A stretch of 64,000 nucleotides of DNA from Alteromonas salexigens (GTDB taxonomy: Bacteria; Pseudomonadota; Gammaproteobacteria; Enterobacterales; Alteromonadaceae). Position numbers and translations under genes: made by a program. The notes under the pieces are model-generated. The model worked only from the letters and a program-made list of their open reading frames with translations. It was not told the origin of the DNA and made no database searches. This document shows, piece after piece, positions 24,406-33,978 of this stretch (positions are counted from its first letter, which is position 1; every line of letters starts with the position of its first letter). Location of the stretch: positions 124,001 to 188,000 of the forward strand of contig NZ_JAOTJC010000002.1 in NCBI RefSeq assembly GCF_025628895.1. Reading direction: 5' to 3'.

Positions 24406-25233
24406 CTAGTGAGGTAGCGAGCCTGCTTCTTGTTTGAGTTGGGTTAACCATTGCTTATGACGCAGCGCAGCATTAGGGTATTTTGAAAATATATCACGGG
24501 CCGCCTGGGTATGCCGGATTGCCATCAAACCTTCATTCAACGATGCAATAAGTTGCTTTGCGATGCGGTTGTCCGAAGCTGCCATTACGCGCACCCAGCT
24601 GGGCAATAGCGCGGGGCCTATCTGCTTCATACAGGCTTCATGGGGCGTCGCTGTGAAGTTCGCACAGTAGTAGGCGACAATGCTCTGCCCGAACAGTAAA
24701 TAGTCTAACCGGCCTTCTTCCAACATTGAGTAGAGTTGCGGACGGGCAGTAGAGGCATACACGTTTACGAAGCCTAACTCGCGTGCTATTTCATCCTGAA
24801 CTGAGTTTGCCGATACGCCGATAGTGGCGGTTGCCATGTCAATATCATCTATTCTGTCGATAGGATTGTCCGGAGTGGTAAAAATGGCGGAGCCTTCCTC
24901 ACTGAGAGGTAAACTAAACGTCCCCCACGCCTGGCGTTCGGCGGTTTGAAACGCACCAAAAATGAGATGGACACGCTGCGCCTGCAGACGGTTCATCGCT
25001 GCACTCCAGGACGTGGATTGGGGCTGTAGTGCTATGCCTTGATGGTCCGCGGCCAGCTTAATCAAGCCCCAGGCGGTACCATAGCTGCGGGATGCCTCTA
25101 TATATTTGTCATGATCTTCGAAAACCGCAATGCTTGCCGTCGCAGGCACCTGCGCAAACAGCGAAACTGGACACAACAAAAGCCATAACAACGTAAGACG
25201 CGAAATGACGGTCAGCAGACTACTCAATGCCAC
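24406..25233 (-). CDS. Periplasmic solute-binding-like protein (SBP_bac_3 type)
   Basis: 275 residues. Signal peptide to about residue 28 (CPVSLFAQ). The rest has the layout of family-3 binding proteins: a first lobe with WSAAMNRLQAQRVHLIFGAFQTAERQAWGTFSLPL (about 77-111) and a second lobe with ATIGVSANSVQDEIARELG and LEEGRLDYLLFGQSIVAYY. No permease or ATPase gene is adjacent. Such stand-alone proteins in Alteromonadales may be sensory or orphan binding proteins; ligand unknown. It stands alone between the repeat region and the acyl-CoA ligase. Confidence 0.75.
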   Translation of the reverse strand: MALSSLLTVISRLTLLWLLLCPVSLFAQVPATASIAVFEDHDKYIEASRSYGTAWGLIKLAADHQGIALQPQSTSWSAAMNRLQAQRVHLIFGAFQTAERQAWGTFSLPLSEEGSAIFTTPDNPIDRIDDIDMATATIGVSANSVQDEIARELGFVNVYASTARPQLYSMLEEGRLDYLLFGQSIVAYYCANFTATPHEACMKQIGPALLPSWVRVMAASDNRIAKQLIASLNEGLMAIRHTQAARDIFSKYPNAALRHKQWLTQLKQEAGSLPH

Positions 25234-25433
25234 CGTAGAACTCTCAGAGACTCAAAGTTTCAGAATAGCAATTACTGTGAAGGCCAACAATTCAACCATG
25301 GTCTAACGTCGTCGACTATTTGTGCAGGGCCTGCACGGAGTCTTATTTCATGCGGCGTAATGAAGTTATTAAAAAATATTCATGTAATCATTGGCTTAAT
25401 CACTGTGAGTCATCTGCCCGACTTCGCCGGGCA

Positions 25434-27008
25434 CTAATGCTGACGAAGCTCCCGGCGCAAAATTTTACCCACTGTAGATTTCGGCAGCTCGTCCAGTACC
25501 GTAATAGATTTCGGTATCTTGTAGCCGGTAAGGTGTTCTCGGCAATAAGCTTGTAATGCTTCGGTTTCAATGGGGTCACTCAAGGTAACAAAGGCACATA
25601 CCTTCTCACCGGCGTGGTCATCAGGCTCGCCGACTACTGCGGCCTCCATCACGTTTGGATGAGAGGTCAGTACTTCCTCAACTTCATTGGGATAAACATT
25701 AAATCCAGATACCAGGATCATATCCTTTAACCTATCCACAATTTTAATGCTGCCAGATTCAGTAATGACGCCGATATCACCGGTTTTAAAGAAGCCGTCT
25801 TTGGTCATGACTTTTGCTGTCTCATCGTCGCGGTGCCAGTAACCCAGCATTACCTGCGGCCCCCTTGCGGCAATCTGACCGGACTCGCCGTCGGGCACGG
25901 GATTATCATCACTATCAAGCAGACGGATTTCGGTGTCGGCCAGCGGCAGTCCAACGCTGCCAAGCTCCTCTTCGCCGGGCTGGTTAAAGCACAGCACCGG
26001 CGCCGTTTCAGACAACCCGTAGCCTTCGGTAATACTGCACCCGGTAACGGACTGCCACACAGACGCGGCGCCCTTAGTAAGCGCCGTACCGCCGGATAAG
26101 GTCAGGTGTAACTCTGAGAAATCGAGTCGGGCGAATTCCGGGTGACGCGCCAATCCCACGAATAAGGTATTGATACCGGCAAAGGTGGTAAATTTGTGGG
26201 GCTTCAGGGTCTGGATAAAGCCGTCTATATCCCGTGGGTTGGGGATGAGCAAGGTATGACAGCCTTTCGCGAAGAACGTCATCATGCACACTGTAAAGGC
26301 GTAGATATGGTAAAGCGGCAGCGGGCACACCACCACCTCTTTGCCGTCCCGGAACCGCGCCCCTAAGCGATCCAGAGTCTGCAGACTGTTGCTGAGTATA
26401 TTGTTATGACTGAGCGCTGCGCCTTTGGACACCCCTGTGGTGCCACCGGTGTATTGCAGCATACACAATGCATCCAGCTCAGTTGTCGAACGTGCCGGCA
26501 GGGGCAACGCGCTGCCTTGTTCCAGCACCTCAGAAAAGGCTACAGCGCCGTCAAGTTGTGGCGCTGTGGTTGGGTCTAGCAGCTCGGTGGCTGAGGTGGC
26601 AATCACAGTGCGGATGTGGGTGTCTTGCTTGATCGCGGAAAATTTCGGGAGCAGGTCACTTAAGATCACCAGCGCCACCGCCCCACTGTCGGAAAACTGA
26701 TGCTTCATTTCCCGCTCGGTATATAGCGGGTTGGTATTCACCACCACCAGTCCGGCACGTAACGCGCCGTACACTGCTATCGGGTTCTGCAGCAAATTGG
26801 GTAACTGAATGGCAATACGATCACCAGGCTGCAATCCCGCTTCTTCGCGCAAGTAGGCGGCGAATGCGCGGGAATAACGCTCAGTCTCTTTGAATGTGAG
26901 CGTCTGGCCCAGCGCGGTATACGCCGGATTATCAGGGAAGCGGGCAAACACCTGCTCAATGTAATCTGCCAAAGAAGAAATGTTGTCCGGATAGCGTAGT
27001 GTGGTCAT
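25434..27008 (-). CDS. Long-chain acyl-CoA ligase (FadD-like)
   Basis: 524 residues from ATG 27008, with GGGAG upstream. AMP-binding adenylate-forming enzyme: P-loop YTGGTTGVSKGAALSH (about 173-188), GYGLSETAPV (about 325), the TGDIG core motif (about 405) and the C-terminal catalytic lysine in PKSTVGKILRRELR. The YTGGTTGVSKGA sequence and LQNPIAVYGALRAGLVVVNTNPLYTERE match FadD-type fatty acyl-CoA synthetases. It activates free fatty acids with ATP and CoA for beta-oxidation or lipid synthesis. Whether it is the main FadD or a paralogue cannot be told here. Confidence 0.88.
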   Translation of the reverse strand: MTTLRYPDNISSLADYIEQVFARFPDNPAYTALGQTLTFKETERYSRAFAAYLREEAGLQPGDRIAIQLPNLLQNPIAVYGALRAGLVVVNTNPLYTEREMKHQFSDSGAVALVILSDLLPKFSAIKQDTHIRTVIATSATELLDPTTAPQLDGAVAFSEVLEQGSALPLPARSTTELDALCMLQYTGGTTGVSKGAALSHNNILSNSLQTLDRLGARFRDGKEVVVCPLPLYHIYAFTVCMMTFFAKGCHTLLIPNPRDIDGFIQTLKPHKFTTFAGINTLFVGLARHPEFARLDFSELHLTLSGGTALTKGAASVWQSVTGCSITEGYGLSETAPVLCFNQPGEEELGSVGLPLADTEIRLLDSDDNPVPDGESGQIAARGPQVMLGYWHRDDETAKVMTKDGFFKTGDIGVITESGSIKIVDRLKDMILVSGFNVYPNEVEEVLTSHPNVMEAAVVGEPDDHAGEKVCAFVTLSDPIETEALQAYCREHLTGYKIPKSITVLDELPKSTVGKILRRELRQH

Positions 27009-27102
27009 GCGGCTCCCAATCTGCAATTTCAAAAGGTTTATAGCAGACTAGCCTAGCAGAGCCGCTCCGTCATTAACATTTCCCTTACATGATAAAAACT
27101 AT

Positions 27103-27573
27103 TCAGCGTTTTGATTTAAACCGACGCGGCAGCAATTGATGAGAAATCGCAAAGGTCAGACCGCCGAGGAAGCCCGCACTACATTGCAGCAGTTTACCGC
27201 CCACCCCACGGGCACCGGCTATCAGGGTAACGTCCATGAGAGGATGCATGGCAAGTAACATCACCAGCATGCCGGTGGCGCCGGCAACGGCGCACATCAA
27301 GGAGTACAGGGCGCCACGGTGAGGCAAATGGCGTCCGAGGATCCCTGCGCTGCCCAATGCCAGGGTCAGCATTATCAGGATGGCCAGGCCATAGGTAGGC
27401 AGCAATCCGGCGAGGTCAAACATAATGGTTGCGAGTCGCTCGGTCAGTGGAATGGTCACGTCTAGCCGGGCTAACCGGGCAAGGACCGACTGAGTATGAA
27501 AAATACTGGCAAAGCCATAAGTAACAATAAACGCAGGGATCAGCATTAAGATGAATCGAATTGTCCGTTGCAC
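27103..27573 (-). CDS. Hypothetical four-helix membrane protein
   Basis: 156 residues with four predicted membrane segments (about 7-26, 58-78, 88-110 and 128-148) and basic ends (MQRTIR and RRFKSKR). No catalytic motif seen. The layout suggests an inner-membrane protein. It lies 94 bases upstream of the acyl-CoA ligase on the same strand and is divergent from the sugar dehydrogenase, so a shared promoter region of 100 bases (27574-27673) separates them. Function unknown. Confidence 0.7.
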   Translation of the reverse strand: MQRTIRFILMLIPAFIVTYGFASIFHTQSVLARLARLDVTIPLTERLATIMFDLAGLLPTYGLAILIMLTLALGSAGILGRHLPHRGALYSLMCAVAGATGMLVMLLAMHPLMDVTLIAGARGVGGKLLQCSAGFLGGLTFAISHQLLPRRFKSKR

Positions 27574-27673
27574 ACGCGCTCCTGGGGGTCATGTGAGCCA
27601 GCGTCTGAGGCTGGCGATAGCACCCGCTTATCATTCCATGGTAGGGTAGAACCCTCAAGTCACTTTTACCTCT

Positions 27674-28774
27674 ATGATGATGAAAGTAAACCTTTCTTTG
27701 CTGTTTATTCTGCTTATTGGCCAGCTCCGGGCCGCGACGGCTGATAATGGACCTAACGACTATCTCGTCACTGAAATCGCCACCTCGTTACACTCCCCCT
27801 GGGCGGCAGTGCAATTGCCGGACCAGCGCTGGCTGATCACCGAAATGGGCGGCACGGTGGTGACGGTGAAGCCGGACGGGTCAATGACACGTCAATCGTT
27901 AGCCTTGCAGGATCTCTATGTAAACGGGCAGGGAGGCTTACTGGATATCGCGCTTATGCAGGATTTCAGCATGTCGCAGCGGGTTATGCTGTCTTATGCC
28001 ACCGGCAATGACGACTGCAATGCCCTGACGGTAGCAACCGCATCCCTCAGCGAGCACGGCGAACTTGTTAATATAGCGCCACTGCTCACCACTTCGCCTT
28101 GCCGGGACACGCCGGCACATTTTGGTGGCCGGCTGGCGGTGCTCGCTGACGGCACCTGGCTGGTAACCACCGGAGACGGCTTCGATTACCGGGAGCAAGC
28201 CCAGCGGCTGGATTCCCAGTTGGGCAAAGTACTGCGCTTCAGAGAAGACGGTCAGGCACCTGCCGATAACCCGTTTCCTGACGCTCCCTACGTATATTCG
28301 CTGGGGCATCGCAACCCTCAGGGGCTGGCTAGTGATCCGCACACTGGCCGGCTCTATCAACAGGAGCACGGCCCGGCTGGCGGCGATGAAATTAACTTAC
28401 TGATAGCCGGTGAGAATTACGGCTGGCCGGTAGTGACGAAAGGCATCGATTATTCCGGGGCACGTATCAGTCCTTTTGAAGAGTATCCCGGAATGCGCGA
28501 CCCGCTGTATAACTGGACCCCCTCTATTGCCCCGTCTTCCATGACCTGGTATGCGGGTAACGCCTTTCCCGCCCTGCGCCAGCACCTGCTGGTGAGCGCC
28601 CTGAAAGCAAAAGGGCTGTTTGCCATAAATATGTCGGCCAAACCCCTCAGTAGTCGTCGAATATTTGCTACTATAGAGCAACGCATTCGGGATGTAGTGG
28701 CAGACGCTGACGGCAATATTGTCGTGCTGACAGACGGCGAGAGTGCCGCGCTATTAAAAATCGCGCCAGAATAA
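27674..28774 (+). CDS. PQQ-dependent aldose sugar dehydrogenase (GSDH family)
   Basis: 366 residues with a signal peptide (to about 22, LRAATA) and a six-bladed beta-propeller of the soluble glucose-dehydrogenase type. Diagnostic segments are LHSPWAAVQLPDQRWLITE, GGLLDIALMQDFSMSQRVMLSY, YSLGHRNPQGLASDPHTGRLYQQEHGPAGGDEINLL (the HRNPQG and EHGP metal/PQQ site) and GENYGWPVVTKG. It oxidises aldose sugars in the periplasm with PQQ. Three tandem ATGs (27674/27677/27680) leave the exact start open and no clear ribosome site is seen. Confidence 0.88.
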   Translation: MMMKVNLSLLFILLIGQLRAATADNGPNDYLVTEIATSLHSPWAAVQLPDQRWLITEMGGTVVTVKPDGSMTRQSLALQDLYVNGQGGLLDIALMQDFSMSQRVMLSYATGNDDCNALTVATASLSEHGELVNIAPLLTTSPCRDTPAHFGGRLAVLADGTWLVTTGDGFDYREQAQRLDSQLGKVLRFREDGQAPADNPFPDAPYVYSLGHRNPQGLASDPHTGRLYQQEHGPAGGDEINLLIAGENYGWPVVTKGIDYSGARISPFEEYPGMRDPLYNWTPSIAPSSMTWYAGNAFPALRQHLLVSALKAKGLFAINMSAKPLSSRRIFATIEQRIRDVVADADGNIVVLTDGESAALLKIAPE

Positions 28775-28858
28775 TCTAAGCCTGCCACCCGATAGCCCGG
28801 ACCCGGGCACAATAGCCACTCTGAATAGCCGCTATAAGCGGCCGAAAGCGTATTAAAA

Positions 28859-28887
28859 TTTAAATTTGTATCACAAGCCGTTATAAT
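28859..28887 (+). promoter_or_regulatory. Probable sigma-70 promoter of acnB
   Basis: A perfect -10 TATAAT at 28882-28887 is preceded by TTTAAA at 28859-28864 (4 of 6 to TTGACA) with a 17-base spacer. It lies about 75 bases before the acnB start. The 186 bases between the sugar dehydrogenase and acnB hold nothing else that I recognise. Confidence 0.7.
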
Positions 28888-28960
28888 CCCGGCGTTTATC
28901 TAGTCACGTCCTGCTTTAAGACCGTTTCAACCGGGCAGGATTAACCATGAGGAAGATATC

Positions 28961-31573
28961 GTGTTAGAAGAATACCGTAAACACGTTGAAGAACGTGCTG
29001 CAGAGGGTATCCCGCCGAAAGCATTGACCGCTGAACAGGTAGCTGGTCTGGTAGAATTACTGAAAAACCCGCCTGCTGGTGAAGAAGAGTATCTGTTAGA
29101 GCTGATTTCAGAGCGCGTTCCTCCTGGTGTTGACGAAGCCGCATACGTTAAAGCCGGTTTCCTGAGCGCTATTGCCAAGGGCGAAGACAGCTGTGACCTG
29201 ATCAGCCGTGAGAAAGCGGTTGAACTGCTGGGTAACATGCACGGCGGCTACAACATCGTCACGCTGGTAGACCTGCTGGACGAAGACGCACTGGCGCCAA
29301 TGGCAGCGAAAGAATTAAAGCACACCCTGCTGATGTTTGATGCCTTCCACGATGTGGAAGAAAAGCACAAAGCCGGCAATGCCTACGCCACGGAAATTAT
29401 GCAGTCGTGGGCGGACGCAGAATGGTTTACGTCACGCCCGAAACTGGCTGACAAAATTACCTACTCCGTGTTCAAAGTAACCGGTGAGACTAACACTGAC
29501 GACCTGTCTCCGGCACCTGACGCATGGTCACGTCCTGACATCCCACTGCACGCCCTGGCGGCCTATAAAATGACCCGTGACGGCCTGGAGCCGGAAGAGC
29601 ACGGCGTGAAAGGCCCCATGAAGCAAATTGAAGAAGTGAAAGCCAAGGGCTATCCCGTTGCCTTCGTAGGTGACGTGGTAGGTACGGGTTCTTCACGTAA
29701 GTCGGCCACCAACTCGGTACTGTGGTTCTTCGGCGAAGATATGCCGGGTGTTCCTAACAAACGTGGTGGCGGTGTATGTATTGGCGGAAAAGTCGCGCCA
29801 ATTTTCTTCAACACCATGGAAGATGCCGGCGCGCTGGTTTTTGAAGCCGACGTAGAAAAAATGAACATGGGCGATGTTATCGACATTTACCCATATGAAG
29901 GCAAAATCACTAACCACGAAACCGGTGAAGTGCTGTCTGAGTACAGCTACAAGTCGAAAGTGATTCTGGACGAAGTCCGTGCCGGTGGTCGTATTAACCT
30001 GATCATCGGTCGTGGGCTGACTGACAAAGCCCGTGAGTCGCTGGGCCTTGAGCCAACTGAACTGTTCCGCAAGCCTGAACAGCCAAAAGACACCGGCAAA
30101 GGTTATACACTGGCGCAGAAAATGGTGGGTAAAGCCTGTGGTGTAGACGGCGTTCGTCCTGGCACCTATTGCGAGCCGAAAATGACCACTGTGGGCTCTC
30201 AGGATACCACCGGACCGATGACTCGTGACGAGCTGAAAGATCTGGCATGTCTGGGCTTTACTGCCGACTTAACTATGCAGTCTTTCTGTCACACGGCGGC
30301 GTATCCTAAGCCGGTTGATATTGAAACACAGCACACGCTGCCTGATTTCATCATGAACCGCGGCGGTGTTTCGCTGCGTCCTGGTGACGGCATTATTCAC
30401 AGCTGGCTGAACCGCATGTTGCTACCTGATACCGTGGGTACCGGTGGCGATTCACACACCCGCTTCCCGCTGGGTATTTCGTTCCCGGCCGGTTCTGGTC
30501 TGGTGGCCTTCGCCGCTGCTACCGGCGTTATGCCGCTGGATATGCCAGAGTCTATTCTGGTGCGTTTCACCGGTAAGCGTCAGCCTGGCATCACACTGCG
30601 AGACCTGGTTCATGCCATTCCGCTGTACGGTATCAAGCAAGGTCTACTGACTGTTGAGAAGAAAGGCAAAATTAACCAGTTCTCTGGCCGCGTGCTGGAA
30701 ATTGAAGGTCTGGAAGATCTTACCGTTGAGCAAGCCTTTGAGCTGTCTGACGCGTCTGCCGAGCGTTCTGCGGCCGGGTGTACTATTAACCTGTCTGAAG
30801 AGTCTATCTCTGAATACCTGCGCTCAAACATCACCATGTTGCGCTGGATGATCAACGAAGGTTATGGCGACCCGCGTACACTTGAGCGTCGTGCTCAGAA
30901 GATGGAAGAGTGGCTGGCCAACCCAGAGCTGATGCGTGCAGACAAAGACGCTGAGTACGCCGAAGTTATCGAGATTAATCTGGATGACATCAAAGAGCCT
31001 ATCGTGTGCTGCCCGAATGACCCTGACGATGCGAAAACACTGTCTGAAGTGGCGGGTGACAACGTAGATGAAGTGTTCATTGGTTCTTGTATGACCAACA
31101 TCGGTCACTTCCGTGCTGCTGGTAAACTGCTTGAGCAGTACAACAAAACTCTGCCTACCCGTCTGTGGATTTCTCCGCCGACGAAAATGGATAAGGCACA
31201 GTTGATGGAAGAGGGTTACTACAACATTTATGGTCGGGTTGGTGTGCGCACCGAAATGCCAGGCTGTTCATTGTGTATGGGTAACCAGGCCCGGGTTGAT
31301 GCAGGTGCCACGGTACTGTCTACGTCTACACGTAACTTCCCGAACCGTCTGGGTGATGGTGCTAACGTGTATCTGACTTCTGCCGAGCTGGCAGCGGTAG
31401 GTGCCATTGTAGGTCACATTCCAACAGCGGAAGAGTACATGGAGTATGCAGGTAAAATCGACTCCATGGCTGGCGACGTATACCGTTACCTGAACTTCGA
31501 CAAGATCGAAAGCTTCAAACAAGCGGAAGACGATGCGAAGGCGAACATCATTCCAACATTGAATGTTGCCTAA
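28961..31573 (+). CDS. acnB: Aconitate hydratase B
   Basis: The main citric-acid-cycle aconitase; interconverts citrate and isocitrate, and the apo-protein can bind mRNA. 870 residues from a GTG start at 28961 with GAGGAAG upstream; beginning [19 protein letters not shown] is the usual AcnB start. It has the N-terminal HEAT-like domain, then the swivelling domain ([22 protein letters not shown]), and the catalytic domains with [15 protein letters not shown] and the Fe-S cysteines in [14 protein letters not shown] and CSLCMGNQ. It is monocistronic with its own promoter and terminator. Confidence 0.97.
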   Translation: MLEEYRKHVEERAAEGIPPKALTAEQVAGLVELLKNPPAGEEEYLLELISERVPPGVDEAAYVKAGFLSAIAKGEDSCDLISREKAVELLGNMHGGYNIVTLVDLLDEDALAPMAAKELKHTLLMFDAFHDVEEKHKAGNAYATEIMQSWADAEWFTSRPKLADKITYSVFKVTGETNTDDLSPAPDAWSRPDIPLHALAAYKMTRDGLEPEEHGVKGPMKQIEEVKAKGYPVAFVGDVVGTGSSRKSATNSVLWFFGEDMPGVPNKRGGGVCIGGKVAPIFFNTMEDAGALVFEADVEKMNMGDVIDIYPYEGKITNHETGEVLSEYSYKSKVILDEVRAGGRINLIIGRGLTDKARESLGLEPTELFRKPEQPKDTGKGYTLAQKMVGKACGVDGVRPGTYCEPKMTTVGSQDTTGPMTRDELKDLACLGFTADLTMQSFCHTAAYPKPVDIETQHTLPDFIMNRGGVSLRPGDGIIHSWLNRMLLPDTVGTGGDSHTRFPLGISFPAGSGLVAFAAATGVMPLDMPESILVRFTGKRQPGITLRDLVHAIPLYGIKQGLLTVEKKGKINQFSGRVLEIEGLEDLTVEQAFELSDASAERSAAGCTINLSEESISEYLRSNITMLRWMINEGYGDPRTLERRAQKMEEWLANPELMRADKDAEYAEVIEINLDDIKEPIVCCPNDPDDAKTLSEVAGDNVDEVFIGSCMTNIGHFRAAGKLLEQYNKTLPTRLWISPPTKMDKAQLMEEGYYNIYGRVGVRTEMPGCSLCMGNQARVDAGATVLSTSTRNFPNRLGDGANVYLTSAELAAVGAIVGHIPTAEEYMEYAGKIDSMAGDVYRYLNFDKIESFKQAEDDAKANIIPTLNVA

Positions 31574-31591
31574 GTAAGCGTATAAACTAGC

Positions 31592-31625
31592 AAGCCGGGC
31601 ACCGCAAGGGCCCGGCTTTTTTTAT
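31592..31625 (+). terminator. Terminator of acnB
   Basis: AAGCCGGGC (31592-31600) pairs with GCCCGGCTT (31610-31618), with a nine-base loop and seven T at the end. Classic intrinsic terminator 18 bases after the stop. Confidence 0.92.
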
Positions 31626-31645
31626 GGCTGCTGGAGAAGAATTGC

Positions 31646-32092
31646 ATGTCGCAGGCAAAGTCGTTGTGGTTAGTTTGTTGGGCGTTGTTGCTGGGAGTTG
31701 CCACGGTTCAGGCTATTCCCGCAGAGCCTGTTAAGTTTGCCAGCGCTGCCATTCAGGTAAACGGACAGGTATATGAGGTTGAATATGCCGAAACCTATGA
31801 GCAGCGCGCGCGCGGACTCATGTACCGCAAATCGTTATGTGACGATTGCGGCATGTTGTTTAAATTCAATCCTGCAAAGCAAGCCAGCATGTGGATGAAG
31901 AACACCTTTATTCCACTCACCGTGGCATTTATCGACAGAAACGGCGTCATTACCGATATAAAAAACCTTGAGCCCCACAAGCTGGAAGCTGTGGGCGCAT
32001 CACAAAAGGTCACCTATGCGCTGGAGATGAACCAAGGGTGGTTTGCCAGACACGACATTGTGGTTGGCGATCGAATTATTGTGGATCCCTGA
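31646..32092 (+). CDS. DUF192 family secreted protein
   Basis: 148 residues with a signal peptide (about 1-24, TVQAIPA). The remainder is a single DUF192 domain: VEYAETYEQRARGLMYRKSL, GMLFKFNPAKQASMWMKNTFIPLTVAFIDRNGVI and an ending DRIIVDP. DUF192 proteins are small beta-barrel-like proteins exported to the periplasm; no biochemical role is firmly known. GGAGAAGAATTGC precedes the ATG. It lies between acnB and lysC and may share a transcript with lysC (66-base gap). Confidence 0.88.
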   Translation: MSQAKSLWLVCWALLLGVATVQAIPAEPVKFASAAIQVNGQVYEVEYAETYEQRARGLMYRKSLCDDCGMLFKFNPAKQASMWMKNTFIPLTVAFIDRNGVITDIKNLEPHKLEAVGASQKVTYALEMNQGWFARHDIVVGDRIIVDP

Positions 32093-32158
32093 TCAACTAG
32101 CGAGTAAACGGTCAGGCGCTGTGCTACCAGGGTAGCCCGGCGAAACGCGGAGATAACT

Positions 32159-33508
32159 GTGACGAATGCTTTAACCATTGCTAAGTTTGGCGGCACCAGC
32201 GTAGCCAACTACGCCGCCATGCAAAACTGTGCCCGGATTGTGGCGGGTAACACCAACACCCGCATTGTGGTAGTCAGTGCGTCAGCCGGCGTAACCAATT
32301 ATCTGGTCACACTGGCGCATACTGCCTTAACGCAAGAGCAAATAACCCAGACCTGCCAGGCTATCGCAGAGATTGAGTATGCCATTCTTGCCTGTCTGCA
32401 CGATAAGCAGCACGTAGCGGATAAACTCGATGATCTGCTCGACGAGATGCGCGGACTGGCGTTGCACGAAGAACTGCTGCACCGCAATGATTTAAAAGAT
32501 CAGTTATTGTCGATGGGGGAGCGTATGTCTTCCCTGTTGTTCAGTGCGGTGCTGGCGGAAGAGCAGGTGGTCACCATGAATTTCGATGTACGCAAAGTAC
32601 TGCGTACTGACAGCGAGTTTGGTGAAGCCACGCCAGACCTGGCAGCCATTGCCAGCCTGAGTGACAGCCTGCTGCGCCCTGAGATTGCGCAGTCAGTGGT
32701 AGTCACTCAGGGCTTCGTGGGCGCCGACGCCGAAGGCAAAACCACGACCCTGGGTCGGGGCGGCTCCGATTTTACCGCCGCGCTGCTGGCCGAAGCACTG
32801 GACGCGGATACCTGTGAAATCTGGACCGATGTGATTGGTGTGTACACCACTGATCCGCGCATCACGCCGGCGGCCAGACCGCTGCCTGAACTGAGCTTCG
32901 AAGAGGCGGCGGAAATGGCCACCTTTGGCGCTAAGGTGCTGCACCCGGCGACCATGGAGCCAGCGCTGCGCAAAGACATCAAGGTGTTTGTAGGGTCGAG
33001 TAAAGAGCCAGAGAAAGGCGGCACCTGGATCATGCGGGACTGTGAGGAAGAGCCTCCTTACCGTGCCATTACCCGCCGTAAAGAGCAGGTCATGGTGACC
33101 GTGAAAACGCCGAAAATGATGTATGCCCAAGGCTTTCTGCAACAGGTATTCGCCATCATTGCGAAACACAAATTAAGTGTGGATTTAGTGACGACCTCGG
33201 AAATTTCGGTGTCATTTACACTGGATAATCCGGCTAACTCGGTGGCGCAGCGCCTGAACAAGGAAACCATTGCTGAACTGGAAACCTTGTGTGAGGTTTC
33301 TGTAGAGCATGGTTACGACCTGGTGACGGTGGTCGGTAATCACATGCAGACTGCCAAGGGGGTATCCAGCAAAATCTTTGCTGCGGTGTCGGACTACAAT
33401 CTGCGGATGATTTGTTTTGGTGCCAACCCACACAATATGTCATTTCTGGTTAATGAAACAGACAGCGACGACATAGTGACCGGGTTGCATAAGACCCTGT
33501 TCGAATAA
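32159..33508 (+). CDS. lysC: Lysine-sensitive aspartate kinase (AKIII)
   Basis: Phosphorylates aspartate, the first step to lysine, threonine and methionine. 449 residues, the same as E. coli LysC, from a GTG start at 32159 with CGGAG upstream. The kinase domain begins IAKFGGTSVANY and contains VTQGFVGADAEGKTTTLGRGGSDFTAALLA; the C-terminal ACT domains include YAQGFLQQVFAIIAKHKLSVDLVTTSEISVSFTLD, the lysine-binding region. The mono-functional length separates it from ThrA and MetL. The 66-base leader is too short for a lysine riboswitch. Confidence 0.95.
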   Translation: MTNALTIAKFGGTSVANYAAMQNCARIVAGNTNTRIVVVSASAGVTNYLVTLAHTALTQEQITQTCQAIAEIEYAILACLHDKQHVADKLDDLLDEMRGLALHEELLHRNDLKDQLLSMGERMSSLLFSAVLAEEQVVTMNFDVRKVLRTDSEFGEATPDLAAIASLSDSLLRPEIAQSVVVTQGFVGADAEGKTTTLGRGGSDFTAALLAEALDADTCEIWTDVIGVYTTDPRITPAARPLPELSFEEAAEMATFGAKVLHPATMEPALRKDIKVFVGSSKEPEKGGTWIMRDCEEEPPYRAITRRKEQVMVTVKTPKMMYAQGFLQQVFAIIAKHKLSVDLVTTSEISVSFTLDNPANSVAQRLNKETIAELETLCEVSVEHGYDLVTVVGNHMQTAKGVSSKIFAAVSDYNLRMICFGANPHNMSFLVNETDSDDIVTGLHKTLFE

Positions 33509-33514
33509 TTTACA

Positions 33515-33532
33515 CGGGGCCAGACGGCCCCG
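33515..33532. terminator. Hairpin between convergent lysC and DUF2945-type gene
   Basis: CGGGGCC (33515-33521) pairs with GGCCCCG (33526-33532) over a four-base loop. There is no T-run (CCTTAACT follows), so it is a weak terminator candidate. It serves both genes by position, being between their stops. Confidence 0.5.
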
Positions 33533-33538
33533 CCTTAA

Positions 33539-33763
33539 CTAAGCGTTGGCTTGTTCCAGTTCAGAATGGAGCTTTAACACCTTATCCCCGTCAGCCTGCT
33601 CTATCACATAGGCGGGATTGTCATCACTGCCTTTACGGGTGACCTCTTCACCCTGCAGCGTTCTGGTAATTTTCTCGCGAAAGATTTCTCTGACGTACCC
33701 GGTGCCGTAACCGTTACCCCATTCCCACTCCACTTCTGTATTGGTTTGATACGCGTTGCTCAT
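33539..33763 (-). CDS. Small DUF2945/hypervirulence-associated TUDOR-like protein
   Basis: I choose the ATG at 33763 with AGGAAG upstream, giving 74 residues; the longer frame to 33805 has no better ribosome site. The protein has WEWGNGYGTGYVREIFREKITRTLQGEEVTRKGSDDNPAYVIEQADG and KVLKLHSEL, the signature of the DUF2945 family, a small beta-barrel protein sometimes called TUDOR-like. Function unknown. It converges with lysC. Confidence 0.8.
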   Translation of the reverse strand: MSNAYQTNTEVEWEWGNGYGTGYVREIFREKITRTLQGEEVTRKGSDDNPAYVIEQADGDKVLKLHSELEQANA

Positions 33764-33944
33764 GCCGTCTTCCTGTCCGTGATCCACCTTCTGGTACGCC
33801 AGCAAGCACAGGACGGGTCACTGAGCATCGCTTTACGACAGTCACTATGCCCATGCACGCACGTGATGGGACAATATCAATGGCACCTTAAGGAGAGCAC
33901 CCAGGGGAAGCAGACAAGCGGAAGTAGCAGTGTCAGAGGGAAGA

Positions 33945-33970
33945 TAAAAGGCAGGTCTGGCGACCTGCCT
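33945..33970 (-). terminator. Terminator of the chemoreceptor gene
   Basis: On the minus strand AGGCAGGTC (33970-33962) pairs with GACCTGCCT (33957-33949), with a four-base loop and TTTT after it (33949-33946). It begins 9 bases past the chemoreceptor stop. The remaining bases of this gap (33764-33944) hold no recognisable gene. Confidence 0.85.
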
Positions 33971-33978
33971 GAGGGTGA

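Noticed and set aside
32093-32158. Lysine riboswitch before lysC
   Set aside because: The leader is only 66 bases with no L-box-like stems, too short for the known lysine aptamer of about 170 bases.
33515-33532. Strong terminator for lysC
   Set aside because: The stem is good but there is no T-run, so I list it only as a weak candidate.
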